Below, in pieces: positions 1 through 6,232 of a stretch of DNA of 8,067 bases. The notes below the pieces were generated by a model. It worked only from the letters and a program-made list of their open reading frames with translations. It did no database searches and had not been told where the DNA came from. Position 1 is the first letter of the stretch, and every line of letters starts with the position of its first letter. This stretch comes from Firmicutes bacterium UBA2296 (GTDB taxonomy: Bacteria; Bacillota; UBA994), in NCBI GenBank assembly GCA_002345475.1, contig DDWC01000234.1, positions 4,975 to 13,041 of the forward strand. The letters run 5' to 3'. A program made the translations under genes and the position numbers.

Positions 1-1257
1 CCGCCAGCCGCTCAGCGTCCCCGCCAGATTATCGATGATGACCACTTGTCCGCCGTCACCGGACAGACCGAAGGCGGGTGTACCGGAGAGCCATTCGCCC
101 CCACCGCCCTGTGTCCAGAGCTGTTCCCAATCCGTTCCCTGCCATTCATAGAGTCCAAGTCTCGTCCCGCTGGTGTCACGCCAGGCCAGTATGTTGTCCT
201 TCGCCGCCACAGTGCCTGGGAAACGGCTTAACATGTGGAGCTGGCGCAGAGCGAAACTGTCGTCCACGGAATAGACGTATAGCCCGTTGCCATTGCTCGC
301 CAGTATTTCCGGCCGGGATGTGCCTTCAATGTTCATGCTTGTTACGCTCCAGAATGGCATACCTTCCCGAGATATGTCGGCCAGACGATACATGCTGCCT
401 TCGCGGAAGTCCAGCACCGAAAGAAAGCCTGGCACATTGGGGTTCCAATTGCCACTGGCCGCCCCCGCCACCACGATGTAGTCGGTACCCCGGGCCGTAA
501 AATCAACCCCGGTAAGTCCAGTGACATAACGATCGAAAGCCATTTGCCAGACTTCTGTGTACTCCCCGTCATCATAGCGGAAAACGTAGATCCTGCCTCC
601 TGCCGCTGCCACAATGTCCCTGCCTGACCCGGCAAAGTTGCCCACCGCAAGTGCGGTAACTGCTCCAGCAAGCTGTGGGCTTTCCAGCTGCCAGGGCTCT
701 GGGATATTCATGATCCCCATGCCGGGGGCTTCAAACGGTTGCAGAACTTCACGGCCAATAGGTTCTATAGTGATGGAATGTCCAAATATGGACTCCTGTT
801 TTTCACCTTCAATCAGGAGCTGTACTTTCTCAATACCCGGAAGCTCCGTTAGAGAATACACGATGGATCCCAAAGTCATTTGCTCTCCGGCTGAGCCTCC
901 GCTATGACGGGTCGCCAGCTCTCGGGAAAAGTTGACAAAGACAACCCGTTCAACTACCTGAACCGAAATAACCTTGGCCTCCGGTGGAATTGTAGGGACC
1001 CCGCCAGCTGCCATGGGGCCTAAAATGAGTTCGCGCAGGACCAGGGCTTCCAGCGACTCGTTGCGTCGCACAACCTCGCGCCTTTCCAGAACTAGCTCGC
1101 TGGCCGTACTATCAGCGAAATAGAGGGATATAGTCACGGTGTTCTCCGAGGGATTTGGGTTTATGGGCAGGGGCAGTTGCGGAGTGTTAGGCGAACAAGC
1201 CGACAAGGTCAATGCCACTGTCAGCACAACTAAAAGGAAAAAGCCTCTGCGCCCCAT
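1..1257 (-). CDS. GerMN-domain lipoprotein with propeller-like C-terminus (LpqB-like), 3' end beyond the window
   Basis: The frame is open from an ATG at 1257 to the left edge, giving 419 residues without a stop, so the C-terminus is missing. GAGGTGAT lies 5 nt upstream of the ATG. Residues 5-20 are a hydrophobic signal peptide ending in the lipobox LSAC, with Cys21 as the lipidated residue; a Pro/Asn-rich linker (22-38) follows. Residues 41-165 read as a GerMN domain: ISLYFAD near the start, LILGP at 77-81, IPPEAKVISV at 90-99, VVFVNFSREL at 105-114 and VQLLIEGE at 145-152. From about 200 there are three similar strand-loop units (V205-A218, G250-G265, S307-N322) resembling FG-GAP/VCBS or propeller blades, but without the calcium-binding DxDxDG loop. 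GerMN is known from spore-germination GerM and actinobacterial LpqB. The gene follows a kinase gene by 58 nt on the same strand, so an accessory or sensory role for that kinase is inferred. It should be anchored on the outer face of the membrane. Confidence 0.88.
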   Translation of the reverse strand, partial: MGRRGFFLLVVLTVALTLSACSPNTPQLPLPINPNPSENTVTISLYFADSTASELVLERREVVRRNESLEALVLRELILGPMAAGGVPTIPPEAKVISVQVVERVVFVNFSRELATRHSGGSAGEQMTLGSIVYSLTELPGIEKVQLLIEGEKQESIFGHSITIEPIGREVLQPFEAPGMGIMNIPEPWQLESPQLAGAVTALAVGNFAGSGRDIVAAAGGRIYVFRYDDGEYTEVWQMAFDRYVTGLTGVDFTARGTDYIVVAGAASGNWNPNVPGFLSVLDFREGSMYRLADISREGMPFWSVTSMNIEGTSRPEILASNGNGLYVYSVDDSFALRQLHMLSRFPGTVAAKDNILAWRDTSGTRLGLYEWQGTDWEQLWTQGGGGEWLSGTPAFGLSGDGGQVVIIDNLAGTLSGWR

Positions 1258-1315
1258 ACTTTATCACCTCACTAATATCATACACGCAATAAACTACACG
1301 GGAGTTTCCGTGGTG

Positions 1316-2722
1316 TTACTTTTGTGTTAACGGTAGCGTTATCACAAATGTGGCTCCGGCTCCCGGTGACGAAACTACGGCGATCCTGCCTGAGTGCAGC
1401 TCGACGATCTCACGGACAATGGCCAGCCCAAGCCCACTGCCACCGGCTCCACCGCGATTGCGCACGTCATCTGCTCTGAAGAAGCGCTCGAAAAGGTGAA
1501 GCTGATGCTCGGCGGCAATGCCGGGGCCGTCGTCACTCACCCGAATCTCTGCCTGGCGTCCTGTCCTGGACAGGTCCACCCTCACCACGGAAGAGGCATG
1601 CTTCACCGCATTATCGATGAGGTTCAGCACAGCCCGATATAGCTTCCCTTCGTCAGCCGTGATAGCCAGCGGCTGGCCGCTAAACTCAAGGGTCACTCCC
1701 CGGGCAGCCGCCAGCGGGGACATGGCAGAAATGGCGCTCCGCAAGATTCCTGATAAATCCACCGCAATATGCTCCGACGGGGCCTTGGCATCAAGTTGCG
1801 CAAGCTGCAGGAGATCTTCGACCAGCTTCGCCAGTCGGTCAACTTCCTTGTCCACGTCGTGCAGCAGCTCTCGCACCATGTGTGGATCGAGGTGCTCGTC
1901 TGCGAGTATGGGCTCGATGAGAGCCTTTGTAGCAGCGAGAGGAGTGCGCATTTCGTGGGACGCGTCGGAAACAAAGCGACGCCTCGCTTCCTCGTGAGCT
2001 GCCAGACGTATGCTCATGGTATTAAAAGCCCGGGCCAGACGTCGAGTCTCGCGGTCGCCCCGTTCGCGCACCTGGGCGCCCAGAACGCCTGACTCGAGCT
2101 TGCGCACTCCGGACAGGAGGCTGCCCAGGGGTGCGCTTACAGTATAGGATACGTAGAGCCCAGCCAGCGCTGCCAACAGACCGACTAGACCAGCTCCCAC
2201 TAATAGTCTGCGACGCATCTCGTCCAGTGTGGCATACATGTCAGCCAGCGAATTGCTGATGAAAACTGCACCAATTATCTCTCGCTGGCCGCCGTCCAGG
2301 CGTTCCACCCTGGCGATTGGTACCAGAATATATAATGCAGGCGTGCCGTCTGGCAACCTCTGCTCGAGGCTTATACTTCTGCCTTGCAGGCTATCTCTCA
2401 CGATATCAAAATCCAATAGAGTCCCCTGCAGTTCGCCGTAGGCATCGGCCAGAACTGTGGCGTCGCGGTCAACAATAAGTACACGCGATTTGAGCCTCTC
2501 ACTGAAGGAGCGCGCTATATAGGCGATACCCTCTCCTTCGCTCAGCAGCTCCTCCCTCACGGCGTTAGCGATAATACTACCCTGAGTAAGTAGCGCTTGT
2601 TCGCGCTCGCGAAGAAAATGCCCCTTGAGAACCGGCATGACAGAAGCGCCGGCTCCGGCGGCGGTGAGGGAGATGAGGATTAACAGGGTCAGTGGAAGAC
2701 GCAGACTCAGGCTGAGGCGCAT
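1316..2722 (-). CDS. sensor histidine kinase (HAMP, HisKA, HATPase_c)
   Basis: The 468-residue product is a class I membrane histidine kinase that should phosphorylate the regulator encoded just upstream. Segment 9-31 is the first membrane helix. Residues 32-170 form an extracytoplasmic domain with a PAS/Cache-like look (VLIVDRDATVLAD at 81-93, GAVFISNSL at 151-159). Residues 173-195 are the second membrane helix and about 195-248 a HAMP domain. HisKA carries the H-box FVSDASHEMRTPL with phospho-acceptor His256. The ATPase domain has the N box (N367, N371), G1 box DDGPGI (397-402), F box LFERFF (410-415) and G2 box GGSGLGL (427-433). All catalytic motifs are intact. I chose the ATG at 2722, 2 nt after the regulator's stop, because GGGAG sits 8 nt upstream and the helix then starts normally; an upstream in-frame ATG at 2758 would overlap the regulator. 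The signal sensed cannot be read from the sequence. Confidence 0.95.
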   Translation of the reverse strand: MRLSLSLRLPLTLLILISLTAAGAGASVMPVLKGHFLREREQALLTQGSIIANAVREELLSEGEGIAYIARSFSERLKSRVLIVDRDATVLADAYGELQGTLLDFDIVRDSLQGRSISLEQRLPDGTPALYILVPIARVERLDGGQREIIGAVFISNSLADMYATLDEMRRRLLVGAGLVGLLAALAGLYVSYTVSAPLGSLLSGVRKLESGVLGAQVRERGDRETRRLARAFNTMSIRLAAHEEARRRFVSDASHEMRTPLAATKALIEPILADEHLDPHMVRELLHDVDKEVDRLAKLVEDLLQLAQLDAKAPSEHIAVDLSGILRSAISAMSPLAAARGVTLEFSGQPLAITADEGKLYRAVLNLIDNAVKHASSVVRVDLSRTGRQAEIRVSDDGPGIAAEHQLHLFERFFRADDVRNRGGAGGSGLGLAIVREIVELHSGRIAVVSSPGAGATFVITLPLTQK

Positions 2723-2724
2723 GG

Positions 2725-3408
2725 TCAGTGCTCCCGGAAATAGTACCCCATACCCCATCTTGTCATGACGTACTCAGGCTCCGCGGGGTTAGGCTCTATT
2801 TTCTCACGCAATCTGCGTACGTGGACGTCCACATTTCGCACGTCACCGAAATACTTGTACCCCCAGATCGTTTCCAGCAGGTTCTCCCTGGTGTAAACTC
2901 GCCCTGGGTTTGCGGCCAGGGTAGCCAGAATGTCAAATTCCTTGGCAGTCAGGTCCGCTTCTTTGCCATGGACGGTCACCCTGCGCTTCAAATGGTCTAT
3001 AACAAGAGCGCCCGCTTCGGTGCATTGCTGTTGCTCTGGGCTGTTCCACTCCAGACGCCGTAAGTGGGCTTTGACTCTGGCCAGCAGCTCTCTGGTGTTA
3101 AAGGGTTTGGTGAGATAGTCGTCTGCCCCCATCTCAAGACCAAGAATCTTGTCTATGTCCTCGCTGCGTGCCGTCAACATGATAATGGGTATGGTGGATG
3201 ACTGCCGTATGCGCTTGCATACTTCCAGACCGTCCAGCTCAGGAAGCATGATGTCAAGGACTACCAGGTCCGGTTTTTCATCCTCTACCCGCTGCAGAGC
3301 CTCTGGGCCCGTATGAGCCGTCGCGATCAAGTAACCTTCGCGCTCAAAGCTGAGCTTGAGTCCTTTTACCAGCGCCCTTTCGTCATCAACCAGCAGTATC
3401 TTAGGCAT
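2725..3408 (-). CDS. OmpR/PhoB-family DNA-binding response regulator
   Basis: The 227-residue product has the normal length and layout of an OmpR/PhoB regulator. The receiver domain (1-115) starts MPKILLVDDE with acidic residues D8 and D9, phospho-acceptor Asp52 in VVLDIMLPELDG, Thr79 in IIMLTA and Lys101 in YLTKPF. After a short linker, residues 131-225 form the winged-helix domain, with the recognition-helix region YFGDVRNVDVHVRRLREKI (186-204) and the terminal hairpin TRWGMGYYF. It probably binds DNA as a phosphorylated dimer and is the partner of the kinase encoded 2 nt downstream. Start choice: the ATG at 3408 begins the receiver exactly and has GAGGGGAGG 10 nt upstream. The frame continues open to an ATG at 3639, but that extension would run into the divergent gene and has no domain content. 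The receiver and wing sequences are also close to the PhoP/WalR and MtrA style, so the target regulon cannot be named. Confidence 0.95.
   Translation of the reverse strand: MPKILLVDDERALVKGLKLSFEREGYLIATAHTGPEALQRVEDEKPDLVVLDIMLPELDGLEVCKRIRQSSTIPIIMLTARSEDIDKILGLEMGADDYLTKPFNTRELLARVKAHLRRLEWNSPEQQQCTEAGALVIDHLKRRVTVHGKEADLTAKEFDILATLAANPGRVYTRENLLETIWGYKYFGDVRNVDVHVRRLREKIEPNPAEPEYVMTRWGMGYYFREH
2731..2735 (-). promoter_or_regulatory. ribosome binding site of the histidine kinase gene
   Basis: GGGAG lies 8 nt before the ATG at 2722, inside the last codons of the response regulator gene. It supports the short start over the in-frame ATG at 2758 and suggests translational coupling of regulator and kinase. 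Confidence 0.55.
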
Positions 3409-3418
3409 CAGTGTTTGG

Positions 3419-3427
3419 CCTCCCCTC
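3419..3427 (-). promoter_or_regulatory. ribosome binding site of the response regulator gene
   Basis: GAGGGGAGG is 10 nt upstream of the ATG at 3408. This purine-rich block decides the start against the longer open frame that reaches 3639. Confidence 0.65.
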
Positions 3428-3440
3428 ACGTAGAAACAGA

Positions 3441-3467
3441 TATATGTATACGATAACACGCATTTAT
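3441..3467 (-). promoter_or_regulatory. possible sporulation-type (sigma-E/K-like) promoter of the two-component operon
   Basis: On the minus strand an ATA triplet (3467-3465) is separated by 18 nt from CATATA (3446-3441). This resembles the ATA / CATA-containing elements of mother-cell sporulation sigma factors. No good sigma-A TTGACA/TATAAT pair is visible in this AT-rich stretch, though TATACA at 3450-3445 could act as a -10. The call is weak because the elements are short and the region is AT-rich. Confidence 0.25.
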
Positions 3468-3474
3468 TTCCCTG

Positions 3475-3503
3475 TACACTTAACCCCTGAGGTGTGATAC
3501 TAT
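3475..3503 (+). promoter_or_regulatory. possible extended -10 promoter of the papain-fold gene
   Basis: TACTAT at 3498-3503 is preceded by TGA, forming an extended -10 (TGN-TACTAT). A poor -35 (TACACT, 3475-3480) stands 17 nt upstream. The predicted start near 3510 would give a leader of about 30 nt. The spacer contains an imperfect inverted repeat (ACAC at 3476-3479, GTGT at 3492-3495) that could be an operator. Confidence 0.4.
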
Positions 3504-3540
3504 AGTCGATGGCGTCACCACGACTTAAGGAGGAAACATC

Positions 3541-4095
3541 ATGCGTCCCGGGAACAAACAAGTCTATATCTTGCTCACAAATACGGGAACTCTCTTCACA
3601 CGAGCATTGGGCCTGTGTACGGGGGCACCATATAACCATTCGTCTCTGGCTTTCGACAGCGACTTATCAGAAGTATACAGCTTTGGCCGCCTGAAGCCTC
3701 GCAATCCGTTCATAGGTGGATTTGTCAGGGAGGATCGACGAAAGGGCCTCTATGCCCTGAAACAGGAAACCACATGCGCTGTCTTCGAGCTCAACGTGAG
3801 CGAGGAGGAACTCGCCCGTTTGCGTCAGGCAGTGTCGGACTTTGATGCAGAGCGCGAAAAGTACAAGTACAGTCTGCTGGGATTAGTTGGTGTAGCGGTA
3901 CATCGCCCGATAAATCGACCCTATGCCTATTTCTGTTCGCAGTTCGTCGCCACCGCCCTCGAGCGAGCCGGAGTCTACCTGTTCGACAAGCCGGCCGGGC
4001 TTGTCACACCGGAAGACTTTCAGAAACACCCTGATCTGACGCTTTTGTATGAAGCAAAATTGAGGGAGTACCACTCCCAGACGGCACACGCGTGA
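3541..4095 (+). CDS. permuted papain-fold (NlpC/P60, YiiX-like) protein
   Basis: The 184-residue product starts at an ATG with AAGGAGG (3527-3533) 7 nt upstream, one of the best ribosome binding sites in the window. It shows the order His first, Cys later that marks circularly permuted NlpC/P60 (YiiX/LRAT-like) enzymes: YNHSSLAFD with His33 and YFCSQFVATALE with Cys132 at the start of a helix. Other blocks fitting this family are VYSFGR (45-50), NPFIGGFVRED (55-65) and GLVTPEDF (153-160). Known relatives are cysteine hydrolases or acyltransferases acting on amide, peptide or lipid ester bonds; the substrate here is unknown. There is no signal peptide or membrane helix, so it is probably cytosolic or surface-associated by other means. 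It is transcribed divergently from the two-component operon and ends at its own terminator, so it is a single-gene unit. Membership in the fold is fairly sure; enzymatic activity is inferred only from the two residues. Confidence 0.85.
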   Translation: MRPGNKQVYILLTNTGTLFTRALGLCTGAPYNHSSLAFDSDLSEVYSFGRLKPRNPFIGGFVREDRRKGLYALKQETTCAVFELNVSEEELARLRQAVSDFDAEREKYKYSLLGLVGVAVHRPINRPYAYFCSQFVATALERAGVYLFDKPAGLVTPEDFQKHPDLTLLYEAKLREYHSQTAHA

Positions 4096-4116
4096 CTGCG
4101 CTATTTTCAGCAACAG

Positions 4117-4142
4117 AAGGAGGGCATGCACCCTCCTTTTTT
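4117..4142 (+). terminator. intrinsic terminator of the papain-fold gene
   Basis: An 8-bp perfect stem, AAGGAGGG (4117-4124) with CCCTCCTT (4131-4138), encloses a 6-nt loop. A T run spans 4137-4142. It lies 21 nt after the stop codon and separates this gene from the next one on the same strand. Confidence 0.9.
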
Positions 4143-4169
4143 GTACTATTTTGGGAACTATGTTACTAT
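4141..4169 (+). promoter_or_regulatory. possible extended -10 promoter of the membrane protein gene
   Basis: TACTAT at 4164-4169 is preceded by TGT (TGN extension). A partial -35, TTGTAC (4141-4146), lies 17 nt upstream and overlaps the T run of the preceding terminator. The -10 hexamer is the same as that proposed for the gene at 3541. A start near 4176 would give a leader of about 34 nt. Confidence 0.45.
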
Positions 4170-4209
4170 GTCTGCGTATGCACACGTAGAGCAAAGCCGG
4201 AGGTGACCC

Positions 4210-4842
4210 ATGAGTACGGATACGCGCCTATCACCGTTTCGTGAGGATTCCATCAAGACGGAGAAGGAACCCTCTCTCCCGCTTGCACAGGCTCGCCTGC
4301 TGGCCCAGCAAACAATAGGAGTCGGCGGCATTGACGACATGGCCATGGGTATCGCAGGCCTGGGCACCGGGGTTCTAATTTCACTACTGGGGAACGGAGA
4401 TCCCGGCGTTCTGCTTAGCGAGGCAATCATACCGGTAGCGATCCTCTTCGGACTTCTATACTGGCTTTCCGCCACGCTTAAACGCAAATTTGTCGTGCCC
4501 AGGATCGGCAAGGTTAAGCCGCCGAAAACTCCGGGAGTCTTCAGCTTCTACAGCTTTGCCCTTTATACAGGCCTTCACTACGCTCTCGGCGGCACGGGGC
4601 CGGTTCCCTTCTGGCAAACTATCGCCATAGGTTGGTGTGCGGCGACGTTCAGCATTGCCATGTTTGCGTGGCAGCCTCGCTTCTTTGCCGTACCACTGGC
4701 CATTGTGACCCTGCTCAGACTTCAGGCGCCCCCCGACGGGCTGCTCATAGGAGTTGGGCTGACCTACCTTGCTGTGGGAACTGCGGTCTTTTGGCGCTTC
4801 ATCGCATCCGCTGGTGAAGGCGGAGAGGAGATTGGTGGTTAG
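4210..4842 (+). CDS. uncharacterised multi-pass membrane protein
   Basis: The 210-residue product starts at an ATG with GGAGGTGA at 4199-4206. Residues 1-44 are hydrophilic and probably cytosolic. About six hydrophobic segments follow: 46-61, 68-90, 110-127, 134-154, 157-172 and 178-199. The short basic loop after the second segment contains KRKFVVPRIGKVKPPK (91-106). As I recall, a PRxGYVKF-type motif after a paired helix occurs in a group of uncharacterised bacterial and archaeal membrane proteins, and this looks like a variant of it; that link is from memory and not tested. The C-terminal tail is Gly/Glu-rich (GEGGEEIGG). I do not recognise a transporter or enzyme signature and assign no function. 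The gene has its own promoter candidate, follows a terminator, and converges with the DHHW gene, so it is probably monocistronic. Confidence 0.8.
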   Translation: MSTDTRLSPFREDSIKTEKEPSLPLAQARLLAQQTIGVGGIDDMAMGIAGLGTGVLISLLGNGDPGVLLSEAIIPVAILFGLLYWLSATLKRKFVVPRIGKVKPPKTPGVFSFYSFALYTGLHYALGGTGPVPFWQTIAIGWCAATFSIAMFAWQPRFFAVPLAIVTLLRLQAPPDGLLIGVGLTYLAVGTAVFWRFIASAGEGGEEIGG

Positions 4843-4937
4843 CGACAGGCGGAACACCCGGCGTATTTGACTGCCTGACATCCGATACGCGTGGACGGAC
4901 ACTCTTGGCCTTACTGGCAAACCACTTACACGAGCAA

Positions 4938-4970
4938 AAGAAGCAATAGGGACTCAGCCTATTGCTTCTT
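4938..4970. terminator. bidirectional terminator between convergent genes
   Basis: A 13-bp perfect inverted repeat (4938-4950 with 4958-4970) flanks a 7-nt loop, GACTCAG. It lies 22 nt beyond the stop of the minus-strand DHHW gene and 95 nt beyond the plus-strand membrane protein gene. On the minus strand the stem runs into TTCTTTTG, a fair U tract. On the plus strand the tail is weaker (TTCTTCAGTT), so it should serve mainly the MBOAT-DHHW operon. Confidence 0.8.
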
Positions 4971-4991
4971 CAGTTATGCACTGCTACTCGT

Positions 4992-6221
4992 TTAATGCAC
5001 TATTTTCCTGAGCAAATCTACAAAACCGTTATGCTCCGTGACCTTGATATAGTTTAGAAATAATACTTCGTCTATGTTCCTGTCCCTTACGAACTCACCA
5101 AGATTGTGCGGAAACTGTCTGGGGTCGATGATGAAAATCTGCTCATAATGAGGGAGCAAAAACGGAATAAAGGCATTGCCGTAGGAATCCTTAACCACTG
5201 CAATCCTCTTTTGGTTCTTAACATCGGTGGTAATAACACCCCAGGGGCGATCGCCACCGAGAAAGATACCGTACTTATTGTCCTCGTTCACCCAGTGTAG
5301 CTCCAGTACATTCGCCTTAATCCCGACCTGGGGATAGTAATAATACTCGTGAGGAGTAGTGGGTATATAGTAGAAAACTGTGTCGGGATTATTGCCCACG
5401 CTTTCATCGAGGCACAGAGCATACAGATAGCCGCGAAACGGGTAAGCTTCTCCCACTTCGTAAGACTCCAGTGGCACAGGCTCCTCGCCGCGCGCCAACT
5501 GTAGAGCTACATAAGCATGGTAGGCACCCTCTGCAGTCCAGTGGTGATCGGTATTGAAATAAATATAGTCCTCAGCATGATCCTTGAGTTCGCGATATGC
5601 GTCAACGGCAGTTACTACATCCGACAGGTGCTCATAGACAAAGCCAATCGTGTGATCCTGCGAAGACGAAAGGCTACGATAGCGTTCACTTGCCAAAAAC
5701 TCGATCTGAGTGGGTGCCAGGAGAGAGTATACCTGCACACTGTCTCCTGCGGCCTCGGCAAACTCGCTGATGACACCCGCGTAATCCTCGCTGGAGGCCG
5801 CGCTGAACTTGTGTATTTCCATGACCTTGCCCTCATATATGAGAAGTGACTGAGACTTCAGCACCTTAGCATTTTCCGCATCTGTCCGTTGGCGTTCCGG
5901 AACATCGCCGTCATGCACGTCAGCAATATTGGCACCGCGATGGGTCACAATGCTGGCGGCCTCCACGCCCATGCCCCAAAGCGACTCTACTCTCCTATTC
6001 AGGCGCGCCAAATGGTCGCGGAAAATGAAGGTGTCGGCAAAATACTCTTCGTATTCCCGTAAATAAGTGCCGGCAAAAAGCTCGCCCCAGGTGAATACTG
6101 GCATCTGCTTGAGCTGCCTGTTCTCCAATAACGAGACTGTTGGCTTATCAAGTACCCCATTTGAAACGCTAAGAAGGAGCACAGGCAGAAGGAGTAGCAC
6201 GATCATCATGTATTTTTTCAC
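4992..6221 (-). CDS. DHHW-family protein (AlgX/AlgJ-like, polysaccharide O-acylation)
   Basis: The 409-residue product has an N-terminal hydrophobic segment (5-20) acting as an uncleaved anchor or signal peptide, then a large extracytoplasmic domain. The family signature FNTDHHWTAEGAYHAY is at 222-237, with D225, H227 and W228 matching the Asp-x-His-Trp of the SGNH-like AlgX/AlgJ fold. A downstream VVKDSYGNAF block (342-351) supplies the candidate nucleophile Ser346. The early block ENRQLKQMP (33-41) and YFADTFIFRDHL (60-71) are also typical. Known relatives receive acyl groups from an MBOAT partner and place them on extracellular polysaccharide. The gene starts 9 nt after the MBOAT stop. The start is GTG at 6221-6219; the overlapping ATG at 6223 is followed at once by TGA and cannot be used. 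All putative catalytic residues are present. The acceptor polymer is unknown because no polysaccharide synthesis gene is in the window. Confidence 0.92.
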   Translation of the reverse strand: MKKYMMIVLLLLPVLLLSVSNGVLDKPTVSLLENRQLKQMPVFTWGELFAGTYLREYEEYFADTFIFRDHLARLNRRVESLWGMGVEAASIVTHRGANIADVHDGDVPERQRTDAENAKVLKSQSLLIYEGKVMEIHKFSAASSEDYAGVISEFAEAAGDSVQVYSLLAPTQIEFLASERYRSLSSSQDHTIGFVYEHLSDVVTAVDAYRELKDHAEDYIYFNTDHHWTAEGAYHAYVALQLARGEEPVPLESYEVGEAYPFRGYLYALCLDESVGNNPDTVFYYIPTTPHEYYYYPQVGIKANVLELHWVNEDNKYGIFLGGDRPWGVITTDVKNQKRIAVVKDSYGNAFIPFLLPHYEQIFIIDPRQFPHNLGEFVRDRNIDEVLFLNYIKVTEHNGFVDLLRKIVH

Positions 6222-6224
6222 ATA

Positions 6225-6232
6225 ATCACCTC
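6225..6232 (-). promoter_or_regulatory. ribosome binding site of the DHHW gene, overlapping the MBOAT stop
   Basis: GAGGTGAT overlaps the TGA stop (6233-6231) of the MBOAT gene and is 3 nt from the GTG start at 6221 (7 nt when measured from GAGG). This supports the GTG start and translational coupling of the two genes. Confidence 0.75.

Noticed and set aside
78..907. Plus- and minus-strand open frames of 60-140 codons inside the lipoprotein region
   Set aside because: They are other-frame shadows of the minus-strand lipoprotein gene, whose lipobox, GerMN motifs and ribosome binding site are convincing.
1297..1312. Inverted repeat CACGG/CCGTG between kinase and lipoprotein genes as a terminator
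   Set aside because: The stem has only 5 bp and no T run follows on the minus strand; the two genes are more likely co-transcribed.
2723..2758. Longer start of the histidine kinase at 2758
   Set aside because: It would overlap the regulator gene; the ATG at 2722 has a suitable GGGAG and gives a normal N-terminal helix.
3409..3639. Upstream extension of the response regulator to an ATG at 3639
   Set aside because: The added 77 residues have no domain similarity, run through the promoter region and the start of the divergent gene, and lack a ribosome binding site; ATG 3408 starts the receiver exactly.
4158..4920. Minus-strand frames of 117 and 154 codons opposite the membrane protein gene
   Set aside because: Antisense shadows with no domain features or ribosome binding sites; the plus-strand gene has both a promoter candidate and a strong ribosome binding site.
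4813..4925. Short plus-strand frame after the membrane protein gene ending in LLALLANHLHEQKKQ
   Set aside because: It looks protein-like but has no ATG, GTG or TTG start in frame and runs into the terminator stem; a decayed gene remnant is possible but unsupported.
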